Shown here one piece after another: positions 34,450 to 40,489 of a stretch of 40,489 nt of DNA. The notes beneath the pieces are model-generated. The model saw nothing but the letters and a program-made list of their open reading frames with translations. It was not told the origin of the DNA and ran no database searches. Within the stretch, counting starts at the first letter, position 1; every line of letters starts with the position of its first letter. This DNA is from Streptococcus sp. Lineage in GTDB: Bacteria; Bacillota; Bacilli; Lactobacillales; Streptococcaceae. The position numbers and the translations under genes were made by a program. The stretch covers positions 1 through 40,489 of the forward strand of contig DOTL01000020.1 of the NCBI GenBank assembly GCA_003521145.1, read 5' to 3'.

Positions 34450-34496
34450 AAAAAAGAGCCTCTCAAACCCCGTGAAAAAGGTTATAAAGCTCTTGT
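34450..34496 (-). terminator. Terminator overlapping the rsmI 3' end
   Basis: AAGAGC near 34491-34496 pairs with GCTCTT near 34450-34455, followed by TTTTTTT on the minus strand. The 5' arm lies inside rsmI codons and the stop codon lies in the loop. Confidence 0.7.
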
Positions 34497-35329
34497 CTAT
34501 TTATTTTTCGCTCTTTAGCAACGGTTTTTATAGCCTGATTAGGTTTCATGCCAGAAGCAATTAAAACTTCAACAGCCTCCACCGGCGTAACATCTGATGT
34601 TAGATTTTCTTCCCTATCAGTTTCAGAAGCTCCAGCCACAATCAGTAAACATTCACCCTTGAGAGGATTACTAGCAATATAATCTAAAACTTCTGAAATA
34701 GATCCTCGCTGGTACTCTTCATAAAGCTTGGTCAATTCTCGAACTAATGTTACTTCACGGTTACCATAAACCTCATACATATTTTCAAGGGTATCCGCCA
34801 CACGGTAAGGTGACTCGTAAAAAATCTGAGTCTCAGTATAAGATACTTTTTCCTTGAAGAAATCAATCTGCTGTCCCTTTTTACGAGGCAGGAAGCCATA
34901 AAAAATATGAGGTTGAGGTGCTAAACCACTGGCAATCAAGGCTGTAATACCAGCTGATGCGCCAGGTAAGGCCACCACAGGAATATCCTCAGCAATGGCC
35001 GCTTTGACCAAGTCATGCCCAGGATCCGAAATGGAGGGCATACCTGCATCTGAAACCTGAGCCAAAGTAAGACCTGACTTCAAGCGCTCCAGTAAATCTG
35101 GAATTTTCTCATAGGCATTGTGCTCATGAAAAGAATACTGCTTGGTTTCAATCTCAAAATGCTTGAGCAAGAGACCCGTATTGCGCGTGTCCTCCGCACA
35201 AATAAGATCCACCTCTTTCAAGATTTGCACACTGCGAAAAGTCATATCCTGCAAATTCCCAATAGGAGTAGGAACCAGATAGAGGGTACCGTACCTAGAT
35301 TGATCCTTAAAACTTTTTTGAACCTGCAT
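34463..35329 (-). CDS. rsmI: 16S rRNA (cytidine1402-2'-O)-methyltransferase
   Basis: Adds the 2'-O-methyl of C1402 in the ribosomal decoding centre. 288 residues. Tetrapyrrole-methylase fold with TLYLVPTPIGNLQDMTFR near the start, CAEDTRNT, and VSDAGMPSISDPG near residue 78. Start ATG 35327-35329 directly follows the yabA TAA by two bases, with GGAG inside the last yabA codons. Confidence 0.95.
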   Translation of the reverse strand: MQVQKSFKDQSRYGTLYLVPTPIGNLQDMTFRSVQILKEVDLICAEDTRNTGLLLKHFEIETKQYSFHEHNAYEKIPDLLERLKSGLTLAQVSDAGMPSISDPGHDLVKAAIAEDIPVVALPGASAGITALIASGLAPQPHIFYGFLPRKKGQQIDFFKEKVSYTETQIFYESPYRVADTLENMYEVYGNREVTLVRELTKLYEEYQRGSISEVLDYIASNPLKGECLLIVAGASETDREENLTSDVTPVEAVEVLIASGMKPNQAIKTVAKERKINRQELYNLFHGV

Positions 35330-35331
35330 GT

Positions 35332-35652
35332 TTAGTCTCCGTACAACAATTCTGCACAGAAGCCACAAGCCTCATTATTATCACGACGTTGGCCATAAAA
35401 ATCTGGACAAATATGGAATCCATCATCGTAAATAGCCTCGAGGTTCACCTTACCATGAGACATTTTAGTCCCTGTCTCCTCTTGAACCACTTGACTCAAG
35501 TGCTCACGCAACTTGTCGTTTTCCAACTTGAGGGCTGTATTTTCATCAACAATCCCTGAGAAGTTCGCCTTAATTGCTTCCACTTCTGCCAACATCGACA
35601 TCAAATTTTGTGATAATTCCTCGAATTTATCATACAATTCACGCTTTTCCAT
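35332..35652 (-). CDS. yabA: YabA, replication initiation control protein
   Basis: Binds DnaA and DnaN to limit re-initiation of replication. 106 residues: N-terminal leucine-zipper helix (LYDKFEELSQNLMSMLAEVE) and a C-terminal zinc region with HICPDFYG and CGFC. Overlaps ricT by 14 bases and directly precedes rsmI. Order holB-ricT-yabA-rsmI is conserved in streptococci. Confidence 0.95.
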   Translation of the reverse strand: MEKRELYDKFEELSQNLMSMLAEVEAIKANFSGIVDENTALKLENDKLREHLSQVVQEETGTKMSHGKVNLEAIYDDGFHICPDFYGQRRDNNEACGFCAELLYGD

Positions 35653-36445
35653 TTAGCTGAACTTCCTCCACTCCATAAGTTAGGGGCGCACGCCCTTTTT
35701 CAAATACAACCTTAATGGTCCCTGCAATCACATCAATGGCAACGACCTGACCAATGCCATCCTTGGTTTCAATTTCATCACCCAAGTCAGGATAACTAGC
35801 CTTGCTATCTCGGTAAAAGTCATCTTCATAACTAAGACAACACATGAGTCGTCCGCAGACTCCGTTCATCTTACCAGAATTCAAAGATAAACTTTGGTTT
35901 TTAGCCATCTTAATTGATACTGGTGGTAATTCACCCAGAAAACTAGAACAACAAAGTGCACGGCCACAGGGTCCTAAGCCACCGTAAATCTTTGATTCCT
36001 CACGACTTGAAATTTGACGCAACTCAATACGTGTCTTAAAGTAAGAAGCCAGATCTTTGAGTAACTGACGAAAATCTACCCGTTTTTCAGCTACAAAACT
36101 GATTAACACATAAGAGTTATTTAGTGGAAAGACAATATCAACCACCTTCATATCTAGCTGATTTTGAGCAATTGAATCAGCCACTACTCCCATACTCTTT
36201 TCAGCCTTCAAAAGATTTTCATCATATTTAGCCAAATCTTTCTCCCCTGCCAATCCTTCAACCCGATTCAAATCCGCAGGCAAACTAACCTCAGGGAAAT
36301 CTGTGTTTTCCATGACAACCTGGGCTAGGCGCTTATCTTTTTTCTCCAAAACGACTACAAAGTCATCTTTGGCGTAATTTTTATCAGAAACAACATATTC
36401 TACTGCTCCAGTTTCTTCAAATTTTATTCCAATGACTTCTGTCAT
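35639..36445 (-). CDS. ricT: RicT (YaaT), PSP1-domain protein
   Basis: 268 residues. In Bacillus a member of the Y-complex that guides RNase Y; binds Fe-S clusters. The cysteine-rich stretches CGRALCCSSFLG and MNGVCGRLMCCLSYEDD are present. Its ATG overlaps the holB stop by 4 bases (ATGA-type), so translation is coupled. Whether RicF/RicA partners act here cannot be seen. Confidence 0.93.
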   Translation of the reverse strand: MTEVIGIKFEETGAVEYVVSDKNYAKDDFVVVLEKKDKRLAQVVMENTDFPEVSLPADLNRVEGLAGEKDLAKYDENLLKAEKSMGVVADSIAQNQLDMKVVDIVFPLNNSYVLISFVAEKRVDFRQLLKDLASYFKTRIELRQISSREESKIYGGLGPCGRALCCSSFLGELPPVSIKMAKNQSLSLNSGKMNGVCGRLMCCLSYEDDFYRDSKASYPDLGDEIETKDGIGQVVAIDVIAGTIKVVFEKGRAPLTYGVEEVQLNGKA

Positions 36446-37317
36446 GATAATACCATATACTCCATCGCATTTTGAAAGCTGACATTAGCTAGCCACATTT
36501 TTCGTGCCTCATAAACTAAGTCTAGCCATCGCCTTGCTTGTGGATTTTGTATATCCTTCCCCAATTGATACGTTAAAAAAAACCAGACCATCTCTTGTTC
36601 TGACTTTTCACTACACTGGACAGCCAGTTTTGCAACATCCAAATAAAGCAGATCCTGAGTAGATAGTAGGGACTGTGTGAAACGCTCTACTGTATTAATC
36701 AGATCAAGAATCCTATTATCCTTAGCTAAATCTAAAGCCTGAACATCATCTTTCGCAAAGTCCGCCAACACTTTGGCTTGTGTCAGCAACAAGCCTTCCT
36801 TCTGCAGCAATTCTTCCAGATAAGCCCGATTCTTTGGAAAATAAAAGAGTTGAGCTCGGCTTTTAATCGTCGGTAACATACGACTATCATCAGCTGTCAA
36901 AAGAAAAATATAAATCTGACTTTGAGGTTCTTCAATAAACTTTAATAGACTATTAGCTGCATTGACGTGCATCTTATCTGCATCACGAATGATAAAAACC
37001 TGAGCCTGCCCCTCAAAACTCGATTGACTAAACTCTCTAGTCAACTGACGAATCGTGTCCGTCTTAATAATCTGTCCTTGTGGCTCTACTAATTTAACAT
37101 CAGTAAAGTCCCCCTGTGCAATCAAGCGACAGGGACGACAGTGGCCACAAGGTAGACCATCCTCAGGAGTCACACAAAACCGACTCTGTGCTAGCCAAAT
37201 AGCCATGTCGAGACTTCCAAAATCACCCGAAAACAAATAAGCATGACTCAAACGATTTTCCCTGATAATTTGTGAAAACTCTTCAAATAGTTTGCTTTGA
37301 CTCTCAGCTAACTTCAT
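36442..37317 (-). CDS. holB: DNA polymerase III subunit delta'
   Basis: Part of the clamp loader that opens the beta sliding clamp. 291 residues. The zinc motif CVTPEDGLPCGHCRPC lies near residues 48-63; no Walker A lysine, as usual for delta'. NSLLKFIEEP (near 128) is the sensor region. 8 bases after tmk. Confidence 0.93.
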   Translation of the reverse strand: MKLAESQSKLFEEFSQIIRENRLSHAYLFSGDFGSLDMAIWLAQSRFCVTPEDGLPCGHCRPCRLIAQGDFTDVKLVEPQGQIIKTDTIRQLTREFSQSSFEGQAQVFIIRDADKMHVNAANSLLKFIEEPQSQIYIFLLTADDSRMLPTIKSRAQLFYFPKNRAYLEELLQKEGLLLTQAKVLADFAKDDVQALDLAKDNRILDLINTVERFTQSLLSTQDLLYLDVAKLAVQCSEKSEQEMVWFFLTYQLGKDIQNPQARRWLDLVYEARKMWLANVSFQNAMEYMVLS

Positions 37318-37325
37318 CTTGCTCC

Positions 37326-37955
37326 TTATAAATAGCCTTTAATTATTTCCCAAGCTTCCTCTACAACATCCTCAAAATTCTGTGAGGCATCGATTAACTT
37401 GATACGTTCTGGTTCAGCCTGTGCTAAGTCTAAATACCCTTTACGTACACGTTGGTGTAGGTCAAGCTTCTCTAAATCCAAGCGGTTGACTTCACGTTCG
37501 CCGCTGGCTGCAATACGGGCCAAACCAGTCTCAGAATCCACATCAAATAATAGGGTCACATCAGGTTTATAACCATCAGTCGCATAGGCGTTTAACCAGG
37601 CAATCTCATCCTGATTCAAGCCTCGGCCAGTACCTTGATAAGCAACTGATGAATCAATAAAACGATCCATGATGACCATATTGCCTTTTTCAAGCTCTGG
37701 CAAGACCTTCTCAACCAAATGTTGACGGCGAGCTGCAATATAGAGCAAGAGCTCTGTCTTAGCATCCATGGCCGTATTGTCTACATCCAAAATAACCTCA
37801 CGGATTTGCTCTGCAATAGCTACTCCGCCCGGTTCACGTGTCGTCACGACTTTAGCTGGATAGGCTTCTCTAAGACGAGGTAAAAGCGCCTCCAAAACTG
37901 TGGTCTTTCCAGCACCGTCCGGCCCTTCGATTGAGATTAATAACCCTTTTGACAT
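37326..37955 (-). CDS. tmk: Thymidylate kinase
   Basis: Phosphorylates dTMP to dTDP. 209 residues. P-loop EGPDGAGKTT near residue 9, TTREPGG near 40, and MDRFIDSSVAYQG near 95. First gene of the tmk-holB-ricT-yabA-rsmI unit, with AAAGGAAG upstream of the ATG. Confidence 0.96.
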   Translation of the reverse strand: MSKGLLISIEGPDGAGKTTVLEALLPRLREAYPAKVVTTREPGGVAIAEQIREVILDVDNTAMDAKTELLLYIAARRQHLVEKVLPELEKGNMVIMDRFIDSSVAYQGTGRGLNQDEIAWLNAYATDGYKPDVTLLFDVDSETGLARIAASGEREVNRLDLEKLDLHQRVRKGYLDLAQAEPERIKLIDASQNFEDVVEEAWEIIKGYL

Positions 37956-37985
37956 GATACTTCCTTTTGATTTTTTTCATCTTCT

Positions 37986-38015
37986 ATTTTATCAAATTTT
38001 AGCTTAAATGAACAA
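37986..38015 (-). promoter_or_regulatory. Promoter of the tmk operon
   Basis: TTGTTC (38010-38015) and TAAAAT (37986-37991), 18-base spacer. A short hairpin GGTTTTTAGAAACC with a weak T-run near 38030-38056 lies between the tRNA and this promoter and may end tRNA transcription. Confidence 0.6.
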
Positions 38016-38078
38016 TCAAGGACAAAAGAAAACAGAGGTTTCTAAAAACCCCTTTTTCTATCTGAATACTTCTGAACA

Positions 38079-38151
38079 TGCCGATTGCAGGTTTCGAACC
38101 TGTGACCTACGCGTTACGAGTGCGTTGCTCTACCAACTGAGCTAAATCGGC
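38079..38151 (-). tRNA. tRNA-Thr (anticodon CGU)
   Basis: 73-nt cloverleaf: acceptor GCCGATT/AATCGGC, D arm GCTCAGTTGGTAGAGC, anticodon loop CTCGTAA with anticodon CGT reading ACG, T arm CAGG-TTCGAAA-CCTG, discriminator A. CCA is not encoded. The anticodon stem (ACGCA/CGCGT) and T stem each have one A-C mismatch at an end. Confidence 0.9.
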
Positions 38152-38210
38152 TGACACAGTCATTCTAACACTATGCCCTAAAAAGTCAAGTTCTGTATGA
38201 AATTTACAAA

Positions 38211-38240
38211 AAAGAGCTTGGACGAACCAAGCTCTTTCTT
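38211..38240 (-). terminator. Terminator after transketolase
   Basis: AAAGAGCTTGG-TTCG-TCCAAGCTCTTT with a UUCG tetraloop followed by TTTT on the minus strand. Confidence 0.9.
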
Positions 38241-38243
38241 TTC

Positions 38244-40229
38244 TTACAATGATTTGTAAAGTTGACTTGCATTTTCAACAGTGAAACCATATTCTTTAAA
38301 GATACGGTCACCAGGTGCTGAGGCACCCCAAGTATCAATAGTAAGTGTTTTACCTGCAAGACCAACATATTTACCCCAACCAAAGCTAGTTCCAGCTTCG
38401 ATAGCCAAACGTTTTGTCACAGCTGCTGGAAGGGCCTCTTCTTTATATGCAGCATCTTGTTCATCAAAGAGATTTTGTGATGGCATCGAAACAACACGGA
38501 TATACACACCTTCAGCTTCCAGAGCCGCTTGAGTATCAAGAGCCAATTTCACTTCAGAACCAGTCGCAATGATGATACCATCAAGATCTCCTTTAGCTTC
38601 TGAAATGATATAAGCCCCTTTATTGACACCAGTTTCAGCATTTTCAGCTGTTCCGTCAAGGACTGGCAAGTTTTGACGTGTCAAAACTAGCATTGTTGGA
38701 CGTTCAGTCTCAGCCAAAGCACGTTTCCATGCAGCATTAGTTTCATTACCATCTGCAGGACGGATAACGTTAAGGTTAGGCATTGAACGCACACTTGCCA
38801 ATTGTTCGATTGGTTCGTGAGTAGGTCCATCTTCACCAACTGCTACTGAGTCGTGTGTCATAACATAAGTTACTGGCAAGTTTTGAAGAGCTGCCATACG
38901 TACTGCTGGAAGCAAGTAGTTTGAAAAGACGAAGAAAGTACCACCATAAACACGAGTACCACCATGAAGAGCAATACCATTCATCGCTGCAGCCATAGCA
39001 AACTCACGTACACCAAACCAAATATTACGTCCAGCATAGTTATCTGGTTGGAAATCAGACTCAGCCTTAACCATAGTATTGTTAGAAGCTGAAAGGTCTG
39101 CTGAACCTCCCCAGAATGAAGGAACTTGTTCAGAAATCTGTTGGATAGCTTGTTGGCTTGACACACGACTAGCTACTGCTGAACCCAATTCATGAGCGTT
39201 CAAGTCAACGTGTGCAGGTTCATTCGCAAAGGCAGCCTTGTATTCCGCAGCTAATTCTGGGTAAGCAGCTTCATATTCTGCAAATTTAGTTTGCCAAGTA
39301 TTTTCAGCAGCTTCACCACGGAATTTAATACCAACTTCGAAACGACGTGCGACTTCATCTGGAACTGTAAATGCCGGTGCATCATAACCATAAACACCTT
39401 TTGCGTGATCAATGCCATCTTGACCAATTGGAGCACCGTGGACAGCTGATGTTCCTTGTCCTTCAGCTCCGTACCCAATGATTGTCTTAACTTCGATAAT
39501 AGATGGTTTATCTGTCTCAGCTTTAGCTTCTTCGATAGCTTTAGCAATAGCTTCCAAATCATTACCATCTTTAACAAGAATGTGTTGCCAACCATAAGCT
39601 TCAAACTTAGCCTTAACATCTTCAGTGAAAGCCATTGAAGTTGGTCCATCAAGTGAGATATCATTTGAATCGTAAAGAAGTACCAACTTACCAAGTTTAA
39701 GGTGACCAGCAAGACTGGCAGCTTCTTGAGAAACACCTTCCATCAAGCAACCATCACCATGGAGGGCATAAGTATAATGGTCAACAATATCAAAACCAGG
39801 TTTGTTAAATTTAGCTGCCAAGTGTGCTTCAGCCATTGCCATACCTACAGCATTAGCAATCCCTTGACCAAGAGGACCTGATGTTGCTTCAATACCATCT
39901 GTATGATTAACTTCAGGGTGACCTGGAGTCTTAGATCCCCATTGACGGAAGTTCTTCAAATCGTCTATTGTCACGTCGTAGCCAGAAAGGTGCAATAGAC
40001 TATAAAGTAAGGCAGAACCATGACCTGCAGAAAGAACAAAACGGTCACGGTTTGTCCAGTTACGGCTAGTCTTTGGATTAACATTCATCACATGGTTCCA
40101 AAGCACATAAGCCATCGGCGCTGCACCCATAGGAAGACCTGGGTGTCCAGAATTCGCGGCTTGAATTGCCTCGATCGAAAGCGAACGAATAGTGCTGACC
40201 GCCATTTGGTCAATTGCATCAAAAGTCAT
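38244..40229 (-). CDS. tkt: Transketolase
   Basis: Transfers two-carbon units in the pentose phosphate pathway with thiamine diphosphate and Mg2+. 661 residues, normal length. Family marks are ANSGHPGLPMGAAPMAYVLW near the N-terminus, the ThDP motif HGDGCLMEGVSQEAASLAGH near residue 155, and THDSVAVGEDGPTHEPIEQL near 465. Start ATG 40227-40229 has AAAAGGAGAG upstream; the longer frame would begin inside the promoter. Single-gene unit. Confidence 0.96.
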   Translation of the reverse strand: MTFDAIDQMAVSTIRSLSIEAIQAANSGHPGLPMGAAPMAYVLWNHVMNVNPKTSRNWTNRDRFVLSAGHGSALLYSLLHLSGYDVTIDDLKNFRQWGSKTPGHPEVNHTDGIEATSGPLGQGIANAVGMAMAEAHLAAKFNKPGFDIVDHYTYALHGDGCLMEGVSQEAASLAGHLKLGKLVLLYDSNDISLDGPTSMAFTEDVKAKFEAYGWQHILVKDGNDLEAIAKAIEEAKAETDKPSIIEVKTIIGYGAEGQGTSAVHGAPIGQDGIDHAKGVYGYDAPAFTVPDEVARRFEVGIKFRGEAAENTWQTKFAEYEAAYPELAAEYKAAFANEPAHVDLNAHELGSAVASRVSSQQAIQQISEQVPSFWGGSADLSASNNTMVKAESDFQPDNYAGRNIWFGVREFAMAAAMNGIALHGGTRVYGGTFFVFSNYLLPAVRMAALQNLPVTYVMTHDSVAVGEDGPTHEPIEQLASVRSMPNLNVIRPADGNETNAAWKRALAETERPTMLVLTRQNLPVLDGTAENAETGVNKGAYIISEAKGDLDGIIIATGSEVKLALDTQAALEAEGVYIRVVSMPSQNLFDEQDAAYKEEALPAAVTKRLAIEAGTSFGWGKYVGLAGKTLTIDTWGASAPGDRIFKEYGFTVENASQLYKSL

Positions 40230-40307
40230 GATTCTAACTCTCCTTTTTTGGAAAAAAATGCGGAGCATACAGACTATTAGCATCTGAGCTCTAATTATAC
40301 TACTTTC

Positions 40308-40338
40308 ATTATAGCATATTATCTGTCTCTTTGGGCAA
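40308..40338 (-). promoter_or_regulatory. Promoter of tkt
   Basis: TGCTATAAT extended -10 (TATAAT at 40308-40313) with TTGCCC at 40333-40338, spacer 19. A second TATAAT lies 16 bases downstream. Confidence 0.55.
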
Positions 40339-40343
40339 TCCAA

Positions 40344-40489
40344 TTCTATTTATCAAACCCTAAACCTATAAAATATAGGCCCTAAAACATCCGTTTTTAC
40401 AAACCAACAGCATTTGTCTTATCCAAAGCAATTATTTTTAAAGCTATTCATCAAAAAACAAAAAAGCGGCTCTATAATTTCTGTAGTGG
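40344..40489. other. AT-rich right edge without a recognisable gene
   Basis: No gene is seen. On the minus strand GAGCCGCTTTTTTG near 40459-40472 looks like the 3' arm and T-run of a terminator whose other arm may lie beyond the window, suggesting that a minus-strand gene ends just to the right. Confidence 0.35.

Noticed and set aside
40230..40343. N-terminal extension of transketolase
   Set aside because: It contains the extended -10 promoter box and the ribosome-binding site, and does not resemble the family.

Overview
The window reads as low-GC Streptococcus DNA, most likely S. thermophilus or another salivarius-group strain. The gene content is streptococcal throughout: the pyrR-uracil permease-pyrB-carA-carB operon, LysR-lspA-rluD, the tmk-holB-ricT-yabA-rsmI operon and a glycyl-tRNA synthetase pair behind a T-box. 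Five non-essential genes are visibly decayed, which fits the reductive evolution known for S. thermophilus. The species call is an inference. Nearly every gene is on the minus strand.

Region 1 (1-8044) is a pyrimidine operon transcribed right to left. It has a sigma-A promoter, a PyrR-binding attenuator leader, pyrR, uracil permease, pyrB, carA, carB and a terminator. Its intergenic gaps carry four full copies (and one stub) of a roughly 100-128 nt structured element. The copies share ends and architecture, but their stem sequences differ in compensatory ways; this is the most interesting signal in the window. Left of carB an open frame runs off the edge.

Region 2 (8046-10384) is a LysR regulator, lspA and rluD in one transcription unit. 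Region 3 (10413-14930) holds two paralogous, broken membrane proteins flanking a small membrane protein/XRE regulator pair and another small membrane protein. Region 4 (14987-19417) holds a surface cyclophilin (plus strand), an IS200-type element, a beta-glucoside PTS gene wrecked by three mutations but still preceded by an intact promoter, RAT antiterminator and terminator, and an unrecognised 211-residue protein.

Region 5 (19420-24964) holds an amino acid permease, a DUF896 protein, and glyQ-glyS under a glycine T-box. A roughly 175-bp insertion has duplicated the glyQ ribosome-binding site and first seven codons. Region 6 (24974-31153) holds a dead YkvI-type transporter, nagA, a Na/phosphate cotransporter, a dead Ser-rich lipoprotein with a long leader hairpin, and a YgjV-type membrane protein. 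Region 7 (31154-34392) holds a Cof phosphatase, a glucosaminidase, PII and the ammonium transporter. Region 8 (34450-40338) holds the tmk-holB-ricT-yabA-rsmI operon, tRNA-Thr(CGU) and transketolase.
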